From NCBI GenBank assembly GCA_028277365.1, contig JANQGK010000040.1:1-50169 (forward strand): 50,169 nt of DNA, in the 5' to 3' direction. A program made the position numbers and the translations under genes. The DNA comes from Halieaceae bacterium (GTDB lineage Bacteria > Pseudomonadota > Gammaproteobacteria > Pseudomonadales > Halieaceae). The notes under the pieces were generated by a model that saw only the letters and a list, made by a program, of their open reading frames with translations, ran no database searches and was not told where the DNA came from. Of the stretch, positions 43,605-50,169 are shown one piece after another. How positions within the stretch are numbered: the stretch's first letter is position 1; every line of letters begins with the position of its first letter.

Positions 43605-44162
43605 ATGAATATCGACGTGCCGTTGAGAGACCTCGGGGAAGTCCCCTCCGCCGCCCTGGTCGAGACTGTGTTGGGCCTCGATGACGAGGCCTGGGCGAAC
43701 CAGCAGTACCGGCAGTCAACCTACGAGGTGCATCGCCAGACTGAGTCTCTGGTGATGGTGTTTACCGATGGCTCGGGCTGGCCGGAAATCGAGGTGCGCA
43801 AGGAGTCCGGCTGGGACTGGCTGGTGGAGACCGCGCTGCCGCTGATGAATCAGCTCATCGCCGAGCACTTCGAGCCCGGCGGCACCATCATCCGCGCCAT
43901 GGCGGCACGCATGGCGCCGGGCGCGGTAATCAGTCCGCATCGTGACAGTCATCCCTCATTTTATGCCACTCATCGCATTCATATTCCACTGGCGACCAAT
44001 GCCCGTGTACGCTTTACCATCGACGGGCGACCCTACAAGTTTGAGGTGGGCAGGGCCTACGAAATCAATAATCAGCTCATGCATTCAGTGATGAACAAGG
44101 GGCGGGACCACCGCGTGCACTTTATTTTCGACTACCTGCCACCGGGCGCGCGCGCGGCCTGA
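43605..44162 (+). CDS. Aspartyl/asparaginyl beta-hydroxylase-type 2-oxoglutarate oxygenase
   Basis: 185 residues, a single double-stranded beta-helix domain. The Fe(II) motif is seen as PHRDSHP (H-x-D) and HSVMNKGRDHRVHF with the distal histidine; RVH supplies the arginine expected to bind 2-oxoglutarate. IHIPLATNARVRFTIDGRPY is typical of the Asp/Asn beta-hydroxylase family. It would hydroxylate a protein or small molecule in the cytosol. Its stop overlaps the start of the propeller gene (TGATG), so that protein is a likely functional partner. Confidence 0.85.
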   Translation: MNIDVPLRDLGEVPSAALVETVLGLDDEAWANQQYRQSTYEVHRQTESLVMVFTDGSGWPEIEVRKESGWDWLVETALPLMNQLIAEHFEPGGTIIRAMAARMAPGAVISPHRDSHPSFYATHRIHIPLATNARVRFTIDGRPYKFEVGRAYEINNQLMHSVMNKGRDHRVHFIFDYLPPGARAA

Positions 44163-45076
44163 TGACCACGCTAATAGCCACCTCGGTGGTGCGCGGTTCC
44201 CAGCAGGGGGAGAGTCACGGCGGCGTCTACCTGGTGGACCTGGACGCCGAGAAGGTCTCCCAGGTAATTGACTACAACCGCGGCGATATCGATTGGCAGG
44301 GCCGCGGCTGGGACCGCGGCCTGCGCGGCGTCGCCTTCGATGGTGACCGGGTGTACATCGCCGCCAGCGACGAGCTGTTCGTTTACAACTCGGATTTCAA
44401 GCCGCTGTACTCGTTCCGCAACCCGTTCCTGAAGCACTGCCACGAAATCCACGTGCACGAGCGGCGCCTTTACCTGACCTCCACCGGCTTCGATGCCGTT
44501 CTCGGCTTCGACCTCGACAGGCAGGTGTTCAGCTTCGGCATGCATTTCTCCCGCTATGGCGACGGCTACCGCGGCAACCCCTTCAACCCGACCTCCCGCA
44601 AGGGGCCGGCCCCGGGCAACGAGCTTCACTTGAACTCCGTGTATTGCACACGGCAGGGCATGTTCATCAGTGGTCTCAATACTGCCGGACTGTTGGTGTA
44701 CGACGGCCGCAGGATCCAGCGCTGGGCCAGCCTGCCCGCCGGCACCCACAACGCGCGGCCGTTCCGTGATGGCATGCTCTACAACGACACACGCTCAGAC
44801 TACCTGGTCCACGAGGGCCCGGAGGAAACCTGGCGTTTCCCGGTGCCGAGCCACGACGCGGCGCTGCTGACCCACACCGAGCTCGATGACAGCCGTGTGG
44901 CCCGCGCCGGTTTCGGTCGCGGCCTGTGCCAGCTCTCCGATACGGTAGTGGCGGCGGGCTCTTCGCCGTCGACAATTTGCCTGTACGACCTTGAGGCGAA
45001 GCAGGGTACGCGATCAGTCACCCTGAGTTATGATATTCGCAACGCTATTCACGGGTTGGAGGTCTGGCCCTACTGA
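44162..45076 (+). CDS. Beta-propeller-like protein coupled to the hydroxylase
   Basis: 304 residues with no signal peptide, so cytosolic. The sequence is made of repeating four-strand blades, each with a Y-V/L-D/hydrophobic pattern: GVYLVDLDAEKVSQVIDY, DRVYIAASDELFVYNSDF, RRLYLTSTGFDAVLGFDL, QGMFISGLNTAGLLVYDG, DTVVAAGSSPSTICLYDL. Conserved histidines occur in KHCHEIHVHE. I do not know a name for it; it resembles DUF4915-like propellers. Translationally coupled (TGATG) to the 2-oxoglutarate oxygenase, suggesting joint action on one substrate. Confidence 0.7.
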   Translation: MTTLIATSVVRGSQQGESHGGVYLVDLDAEKVSQVIDYNRGDIDWQGRGWDRGLRGVAFDGDRVYIAASDELFVYNSDFKPLYSFRNPFLKHCHEIHVHERRLYLTSTGFDAVLGFDLDRQVFSFGMHFSRYGDGYRGNPFNPTSRKGPAPGNELHLNSVYCTRQGMFISGLNTAGLLVYDGRRIQRWASLPAGTHNARPFRDGMLYNDTRSDYLVHEGPEETWRFPVPSHDAALLTHTELDDSRVARAGFGRGLCQLSDTVVAAGSSPSTICLYDLEAKQGTRSVTLSYDIRNAIHGLEVWPY

Positions 45077-45119
45077 GCCGTCTTACCTGTAATTCATGCA
45101 CCATTCCCAAGAGATTCCC

Positions 45120-47165
45120 ATGACACTTCGACTACTGCTTCCTCTGGCCTGTGCGTTGCTATTGGCCTGCGAATCACGAACATCCACCGAAGCCCCGGCT
45201 GAAACTCCGAGCGGCACTGTTTCCGGCATCGACCTGGGGGCCATGGATACGTCCGTGCGTCCCGGTGACGACTTCTTCAGCTATGTGAACGGAACCTGGT
45301 ATGCCGAGACCGAGATCCCGGCCGACAAGGCGGCCATCGACTCTTTCAGCATTCTGCACGACCAATCCCAGGACAATCAGCGCGAGATCATCGAGGCGGC
45401 TGCGGCGGCTGACAACCCGGTGGGCAGCGACCGGCAGAAAGTGGGTGATCTGTTCAACTCCTATATGGACATGGAAGGCCGAGACGCCCGCGGCCTGGCG
45501 CCGCTGCTGGAAGACTGGAAACGTATCGACGCCGTCGCCGACCGCGACCAATTGGCCGTGTACTTTGCCTGGGCGAACCAGCGCGGCTTCGGCACGCCAT
45601 TCGCGCTATCCCAGTACGCGGACTTCAAGGACCCCACCACCTACATGATGTACACCTGGCAGAGCGGTCTGGGCCTGCCGGACCGCGAGTACTACCTGAA
45701 GGACGACGAAAAGTCGGTAGAGCTGCGGCAGCAGTACCAGGCCCATGTGGAGAAAATGATGGCACTGGCGGGCTACCCGGAGCCCGCCACGGCCGCGGCC
45801 ATGATCCTGGCTCTGGAAACCCGCCTGGCCGAGCAGCACATGCCCAAAGAAGAAACCCGCGACCGGGTGAGGCTCTACAACATGTTCCCGCTGGATGAGC
45901 TGCCGGGGGTCATGCCCCGGTTCAACTGGGAGGGCTACCTGAAGGAGGCCGGCATTGCCGACATCGACCAGCTGATGATCGCCATGGTCGATTACATGAG
46001 TGCACTGGACGGCGTTATTGCCGAGACCTCATTGGAAGACTGGCGCACCTATCTCAAGTGGCAGCTACTGGACAGCGCCGCCAGCCGCCTGACCAGCGAG
46101 CTGGATGAAGCCAACTTCGCCTTCTACGGCCAGACCCTGTTGGGCAAGGAGCAGCAGCTCCCCCGCTGGCGGCGCGGTGTCAGCGCGGTTAACGGCAGCC
46201 TCGGTGAAGTGGTGGGCAAGGTCTATGTGGAACAGCATTTCCCGCCCGCCGCCAAGGCGCGCATGGAGGAACTGGTGGGCAATCTGATTGCCGCCTACGA
46301 GGCGAGCATTCAGGAACTGGACTGGATGACCGACGCCACCCGCGCCGAGGCGCTGGATAAGCTCTCCAAGTTCACCACCAAAATCGGCTACCCGGATGAG
46401 TGGCGCGACTACGGCGGTCTGGAGATCCGTGCCGACGACCTGTACGGCAATCTGGTGCGGGTGGCGCAGTTCAATTACCAGCGCGACCTCGACCGCCAGT
46501 CCGGCCCGGTAGACCGCGGCGAGTGGCAGATGACACCGCAAACGGTGAACGCCTACTACAATCCGCCGCTCAACGAGATCGTATTTCCTGCGGCCATTCT
46601 GCAGCCCCCCTTCTTCAACATGGAGGCTGATGACGCGGTCAACTACGGTGCCATCGGCGCGGTGATTGGCCACGAGATCGGCCACGGCTTCGACGACAGC
46701 GGCAGCGCCTTCGACGGTGACGGCGTGCTCCGCAACTGGTGGACTGACGGAGACCGGGCCGAGTTCGAGAAGCGCACCTCGAAACTGGTGGAGCAATACA
46801 ACGCCTTCCAGCCTTTCGAGGACTTGCACGTCAACGGCGAGTTCACCCAGGGCGAAAACATCGGCGACCTGGGTGGTATCAGTATCGGCCTGAAAGCCTA
46901 TCTGATGTCCCTGGACGGCAAGGAGCCGCCGGTGATCGACGGCTTCACCGGCGTGCAGCGGGTATTCCTGGGCTACGGCCAGGCCTGGCGCGACAAAACC
47001 CGAGAGCAGACCGTGCGCCAGCAGATCGCTACCGACCCCCACGCGCCCGCCATCTACCGCGCCAACGGCCCGGTGCGTAACGTGCCGGAGTTCTATGAGG
47101 CCTTCGACGTGGCGAAAACCGACGCGCTATACCTGCCGCCGGAAGAACGGGTCAAGATCTGGTAA
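45120..47165 (+). CDS. M13-family zinc metallopeptidase lipoprotein (PepO/neprilysin type)
   Basis: 681 residues from ATG 45120; an in-frame ATG at 45096 lacks a signal-like start. Lipobox LLAC acylates C17, so it is anchored in the envelope. Peptidase_M13_N: SVRPGDDFFSYVNGTWYAET and TWQSGLGLPDREYYLKDDEK. Peptidase_M13: VNAYYNPPLNEIVFPAAILQ, the zinc site GHEIGHGFDD (HExxH from H518), and ENIGDLGGISIGLKAY with the third ligand and the catalytic aspartate. It degrades oligopeptides in the periplasm. Complete and of normal length. Confidence 0.95.
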   Translation: MTLRLLLPLACALLLACESRTSTEAPAETPSGTVSGIDLGAMDTSVRPGDDFFSYVNGTWYAETEIPADKAAIDSFSILHDQSQDNQREIIEAAAAADNPVGSDRQKVGDLFNSYMDMEGRDARGLAPLLEDWKRIDAVADRDQLAVYFAWANQRGFGTPFALSQYADFKDPTTYMMYTWQSGLGLPDREYYLKDDEKSVELRQQYQAHVEKMMALAGYPEPATAAAMILALETRLAEQHMPKEETRDRVRLYNMFPLDELPGVMPRFNWEGYLKEAGIADIDQLMIAMVDYMSALDGVIAETSLEDWRTYLKWQLLDSAASRLTSELDEANFAFYGQTLLGKEQQLPRWRRGVSAVNGSLGEVVGKVYVEQHFPPAAKARMEELVGNLIAAYEASIQELDWMTDATRAEALDKLSKFTTKIGYPDEWRDYGGLEIRADDLYGNLVRVAQFNYQRDLDRQSGPVDRGEWQMTPQTVNAYYNPPLNEIVFPAAILQPPFFNMEADDAVNYGAIGAVIGHEIGHGFDDSGSAFDGDGVLRNWWTDGDRAEFEKRTSKLVEQYNAFQPFEDLHVNGEFTQGENIGDLGGISIGLKAYLMSLDGKEPPVIDGFTGVQRVFLGYGQAWRDKTREQTVRQQIATDPHAPAIYRANGPVRNVPEFYEAFDVAKTDALYLPPEERVKIW

Positions 47166-47181
47166 GGCTTACTGAAAACCC

Positions 47182-49182
47182 TTACTCGAGGTGCCGGTAG
47201 CGGTGGCGGATCGGTGCCAGCACCTCGCACAACTCATCGAGCTTGTCCTGATAGCGCTTCCAGTAATTCACTGAACCGCTGTAGATAGGCTGGCGCACCT
47301 GCTCTGAGCTGGCGGTGCGCACCGGCCGCTCAGTCTCGTAGAACTTCAGGCAGCTGTCTTCCCAGGGGAGTTCACAGAACTCCAGAATGCGGCGCACCTG
47401 GTTCTCATTGTCAGCCACGTTCTCCTCGTACTGCACGGTGAGGATTTTGCCGGGCAGGCGCTCCTGCCAGGCGTCCATCAGCCGCTGGTATTCCAGGTAG
47501 TACTCACCGATTTCCTGCAGGTCGTAGCTGAAGTTCTGGCCTTTGGCGTAAAGCTGGCGGAAGTTGCCCAGGCAGGCGTCCAGCGGATGCCGGCGGGCGT
47601 CGATGATCTTGGCCCGCGGCAGAATCAGGTGTAGCAGGCCGACGTTGGCAAAGTTGTTGGGCATCTTGTCGATAAAGCGCGGTGTGCCCTCGGTGCGGTG
47701 CATCTGCGTCAGCGCCAGGTAGTCCTCGCCGAGCTGGCGGAAGTTCTCCGGGCCCAGTTCCAGTGCCGCCTGGGGGTAGTTGATGCCGTCGGCGCGGTTG
47801 CGATTGAGCGAGGAGGCCACCTGCGCCAGGTAGGGCAGTTCGCTGGTGCCTTCGACCATAGAGTGGGAGGCGATGATCTGCTCCAGCAGGGTGGAGCCCG
47901 ATCGCGGCAGGCCGAGGATGAAGATCGGCGCCGGGTCGTCACAGCCCTGGTTTGCGTGCTCGGCAAAGAATCCTGCGTCGAAAACTTTCAGCAGAGCGTC
48001 GTGGGTCACCTGCAGATGCACGGGGTCATAGCTCACCAGCTCCCGCTGCCGGGCATTGCCGCGCAGGTACCACTCCCAGGCGGTGTCGTGATCTTCCCGG
48101 TCCTCATGGGCCTTGGCCAGGGCAAACATGAAGTTTACTTCGGAGGAGGGGTGCTCCACCTGGCCGGAGGCGAGCCTCGCCTCCATCTGCTGAAGCTCCT
48201 CGTCGCTGAAGCGGAAGGTCTTCAGGTTGGCCAGGCTCCAGTAGGTCTCGCCGTTGTCCGGCTTCAACTCGATACAACGGCGATAGGCGGCAATGCCTTC
48301 TTCCTGCTTGCCAATGGTCTTCAGGGTGTGGCCCAGGCCCAGCCAGGCGCCGGCATGATCGGGGCGCAGCTCGATGCAGCGCTGGTAGGCCTCTGCCGCC
48401 TGCTCGGTCAGCGCCGCGGGGGCCAGGGTGCCAGCCAGCAGGAACCAGGGTTTGGCGTTATTCGGCTCCAGCTCGATGGCCTTGCGGAAGCAGGCCATGG
48501 CCTCCTCATAGCGGTCCTGCTCCTTATAGATGCGACCCAGATCGACCTGGGCTGTGAAGTAGTCCGGCGCGATACTCACCGCACGCCGCAGCAAACGCTC
48601 GGCGTCCTCCGGGTGGTTGGCGGAGGCGGCGATCATGGCCAGCATGCGCAGGGCGTTGACGTTCTCTGGATCGGCGTCGAGCACCTGCCGGTACAGCCGT
48701 TCCGCCTCGCCCATGTTCCCGTCAGCGTGCAGGCGGGCGGCGTCGGCCAGCAGTTTGCGGGTAGGGGAGAGGGCGAAGGCGGCTTCAAAGGCGTCGTCTG
48801 CTTCCTTCCCCTTGCCGATCAGTACCCGCGCTTTGCCCAGATTGAACAGGGCGCTTTCGCTGGCCGGGTCCAGACGCGCGGCCTTTTCCAACAGTGCTAC
48901 CGCTTCTTCCCCGCGTTCCTGCTCCAGCATCAGGATGCCCAGGTCCTCATGGGGCTTGGCAAAGCTGGGCGCCAGGGCAATGGTCTGGCGCAGGTAGCGC
49001 TCCGCCTCGCCGGGCCGGTTCTGCTTCAGGTAGATCACCCCCAGCAGGCCGAGAATGTTGACGTCCCGCGGGTAGCGCTCGAGGGTGGCCTCACAGGTTT
49101 CAATAGCGGTGCGCACCTCGCCCTGGTTGATGAGCTCAATGATCTCTTCGAAGACGGCCCGAGTGGCGGAAGCGTGTGACAT
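47182..49182 (-). CDS. TPR-repeat protein with C-terminal sulfotransferase domain
   Basis: 666 residues. Residues ~5-320 are about eight tetratricopeptide repeats (for example AERYLRQTIALAPSFAKPHE, AERLLRRAVSIAPDYFTAQV, AAEAYQRCIELRPDHAGAWL). The rest is a sulfotransferase fold with the PAPS 5'-phosphosulfate loop FILGLPRSGSTLLEQIIASH and the 3'-phosphate region DARRHPLDACLGNFRQLY. It probably transfers sulfate to a protein or glycan acceptor recognised by the TPRs. This fusion is common in marine Proteobacteria but the acceptor is unknown. Confidence 0.92.
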   Translation of the reverse strand: MSHASATRAVFEEIIELINQGEVRTAIETCEATLERYPRDVNILGLLGVIYLKQNRPGEAERYLRQTIALAPSFAKPHEDLGILMLEQERGEEAVALLEKAARLDPASESALFNLGKARVLIGKGKEADDAFEAAFALSPTRKLLADAARLHADGNMGEAERLYRQVLDADPENVNALRMLAMIAASANHPEDAERLLRRAVSIAPDYFTAQVDLGRIYKEQDRYEEAMACFRKAIELEPNNAKPWFLLAGTLAPAALTEQAAEAYQRCIELRPDHAGAWLGLGHTLKTIGKQEEGIAAYRRCIELKPDNGETYWSLANLKTFRFSDEELQQMEARLASGQVEHPSSEVNFMFALAKAHEDREDHDTAWEWYLRGNARQRELVSYDPVHLQVTHDALLKVFDAGFFAEHANQGCDDPAPIFILGLPRSGSTLLEQIIASHSMVEGTSELPYLAQVASSLNRNRADGINYPQAALELGPENFRQLGEDYLALTQMHRTEGTPRFIDKMPNNFANVGLLHLILPRAKIIDARRHPLDACLGNFRQLYAKGQNFSYDLQEIGEYYLEYQRLMDAWQERLPGKILTVQYEENVADNENQVRRILEFCELPWEDSCLKFYETERPVRTASSEQVRQPIYSGSVNYWKRYQDKLDELCEVLAPIRHRYRHLE

Positions 49183-49190
49183 GGCGGGAG

Positions 49191-49275
49191 ATTATTGGGG
49201 TCAGATTATTGGGGTCAGAGTCAAATTTCCATGGGAAATTTGACTCTGACCCCATGCCCACAACTCTGACCCCCT
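49191..49275. repeat. Interspersed repeat, copy 8, with perfect 20-bp hairpin
   Basis: Left arm 49211-49230 (GGGGTCAGAGTCAAATTTCC) and right arm 49234-49253 are exact complements around ATG. On the left, ATTATTGGGGTCAG occurs twice in tandem (49191-49204, 49205-49218). On the right, CTCTGACCCC occurs again at 49264-49273. It fills the gap between the tetR stop and the TPR-sulfotransferase start, and could stop tetR transcription. Confidence 0.85.
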
Positions 49276-49281
49276 GCCCAC

Positions 49282-49929
49282 TTACGGGGCCTTGAAGTGG
49301 TCTGGGAAGAAGCTCGCCATATAGTTGCGGCAGATATCCCGGGCCATTACCCGGTCCATCTCGTCCGGCGTGACCAGGATGTCCAGCCACAGGCCGTCAG
49401 CCAGCGCCGTGTAGCCGGTGGCAATCAGCTCGGCGCGCTTCTTGCCAGTGCAGCCCAGTGCCCCGCAGAGCTTGCGCATCGAGCTGGTGGTCTGCAAATC
49501 GGCCTCGTTGCAGATGTCGCGGTAGGTGGGCCTGGAGCTGGTCTCGCCCCAGAAGGCAAACCACACTGACAGCTTAGCGGGGTGGGCAATCTCGGCACTG
49601 AAGTCGAAGTCGATAAGCGCTTCCACCTGCTGAGCGGGGCTCAGGCTGGCATCGTTGACGATGGCGTCCCAGCCTTGCTTGTACTCCTCAGCGATGTAGC
49701 GCAGCACCTCCACCAGCAGCTTGTCCTTGCTCTGGAAGTGCAGGTTGACGATGCCCAGGCTCAGCTTCGCGGTTTTTGTCACGTCCGCCATGGTCGTGTT
49801 GGAGAGGCCCTTGCGGGCAATACACTTAATGGTGGCCTTGATGAGTTGCTCGCGGCGCTGTTCGGGTGCGGCGGCGCGGCGGCGGGTTTTGGGTGCGGCG
49901 GCGCTGCTGCGGGTTTTTGGAAGGGACAT
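49282..49929 (-). CDS. TetR-family regulator (BetI-like)
   Basis: 215 residues from ATG 49929; an upstream in-frame ATG at 49980 falls in the operator region. HTH: RREQLIKATIKCIARKGLSN, then TTMADVTKTAKLSLGIVNLH. The ligand domain has FDFSAEIAHPAKLSVWFAFW and GLWLDILVTPDEMD, which fit the BetI subgroup. An Ala/Arg-rich N-terminal tail precedes the HTH. A perfect 18-bp palindrome upstream is probably its operator and also controls the divergent oxidoreductase gene. Confidence 0.93.
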   Translation of the reverse strand: MSLPKTRSSAAAPKTRRRAAAPEQRREQLIKATIKCIARKGLSNTTMADVTKTAKLSLGIVNLHFQSKDKLLVEVLRYIAEEYKQGWDAIVNDASLSPAQQVEALIDFDFSAEIAHPAKLSVWFAFWGETSSRPTYRDICNEADLQTTSSMRKLCGALGCTGKKRAELIATGYTALADGLWLDILVTPDEMDRVMARDICRNYMASFFPDHFKAP

Positions 49930-49967
49930 GGCGCTACAGTAGTACAGGGCCTGAAGGCTGTCCAGTA

Positions 49968-49985
49968 AATGAATGATCATTCATT
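49968..49985. promoter_or_regulatory. Perfect 18-bp palindromic operator for the TetR/BetI-like regulator
   Basis: AATGAATGATCATTCATT is exactly self-complementary and contains GAATGATCATTC, very like known BetI/TetR operators. It lies 39 bp upstream of the tetR ATG and 75 bp upstream of the divergent oxidoreductase ATG, so one site could repress both. Confidence 0.75.
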
Positions 49986-50059
49986 CACTAGACAAGAATC
50001 TGCCGAGCTGGCACCCTGCTGCAATGTCACAATAGAGAGCCGCCGTAAGGAAGCGCAGC

Positions 50060-50169
50060 ATGAAGAAATACGACGCCATCGTCATTGGCGCCGGCCACAA
50101 CGGTCTCTGCAATGCCGCCTACCTGGCCAAGGCCGGGCTGGACGTGCTGGTGCTGGAGCGCAACCCCTA
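50060..50169 (+). CDS. FAD-dependent oxidoreductase, N-terminus only (cut by window edge)
   Basis: The first ~36 residues are visible: [20 protein letters not shown], then [16 protein letters not shown]. This is a dinucleotide-binding GxGxxG Rossmann start with the ribose-binding glutamate (LER), as in phytoene-desaturase/CrtI-like and amine-oxidase-type flavoproteins. AAGGA lies ~7 bp upstream of the ATG. It is divergent from the TetR gene, which probably controls it. The substrate cannot be told from the fragment. Confidence 0.85.
   Translation, partial: MKKYDAIVIGAGHNGLCNAAYLAKAGLDVLVLERNP

Overview
The window comes from a high-GC gammaproteobacterium, most likely a marine member of the Cellvibrionales/Halieaceae (OM60/NOR5-like) group. 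This rests on the purM-purN / DUF2066-perM-hda neighbourhood typical of Gammaproteobacteria, plus the content: a TonB-dependent receptor, a fused indolepyruvate ferredoxin oxidoreductase, acyl-CoA metabolism, a TPR-sulfotransferase and a BetI-like TetR regulator. The genus is inference; no rRNA or tRNA gene was seen.

Layout. 1-8.5 kb is core: the end of a BepA-like protease, purM-purN (minus), then DUF2066, a PerM-type transporter and hda (plus), an OmpA-family protein, and an unnamed operon of a multi-spanning membrane protein plus a VWA lipoprotein behind a perfect CRP/Vfr-type palindrome. 8.5-14.3 kb holds glgC, a lipoprotein 5'-nucleotidase-type phosphatase behind four 11-bp-spaced Pho-box-like units, and the omega-amidase/aminotransferase pair of methionine/glutamine keto-acid salvage.

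14.3-21.2 kb is an accessory island, lower in GC in its first part. It contains three attC-like sites that frame two gene cassettes with no integrase (a CALIN-like array): a small membrane protein, and a zinc-finger protein with a C-terminal VRR-NUC nuclease domain. Then comes a complete IS3-family element with a GAT target duplication, inserted in the middle of a short interspersed palindrome, followed by a secreted protein, a SpoU/TrmH methyltransferase flanked by repeats, a lipoprotein and a glutathione S-transferase.

21.2-28.3 kb carries a DUF4124-like protein, an ACP-FAAL-acyltransferase fusion, a TolB-like propeller lipoprotein, a RCK-type ion-channel-like protein and an Lrp regulator. 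28.4-33 kb is amino-acid catabolism: indolepyruvate ferredoxin oxidoreductase and leucine-type dehydrogenase, divergent from lrp. 33-38 kb has a deleted YtoQ gene coupled to a SpoIIAA/STAS-like gene, a cupin behind a 13-bp tandem repeat, a queuosine-precursor transporter, an SDR, a MatB-like acyl-CoA synthetase and a PTPS-family protein. 37.7-41 kb is a probable glutarate-degradation unit (CoA transferase, glutaryl-CoA dehydrogenase, divergent LysR). 41-50 kb holds a TonB-dependent receptor, a coupled aspartyl/asparaginyl hydroxylase and propeller pair, an M13 peptidase, a TPR-sulfotransferase, a TetR regulator with a perfect 18-bp operator, and the start of a FAD-dependent oxidoreductase.

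The most striking non-genic signal is a family of intergenic palindromic repeats built on GGGGTCAGAG / CTCTGACCCC. At least eight copies lie between genes, and one is the target of the IS. The best candidate for an undescribed biological activity is the cassette-borne VRR-NUC nuclease and its neighbouring membrane-protein cassette.
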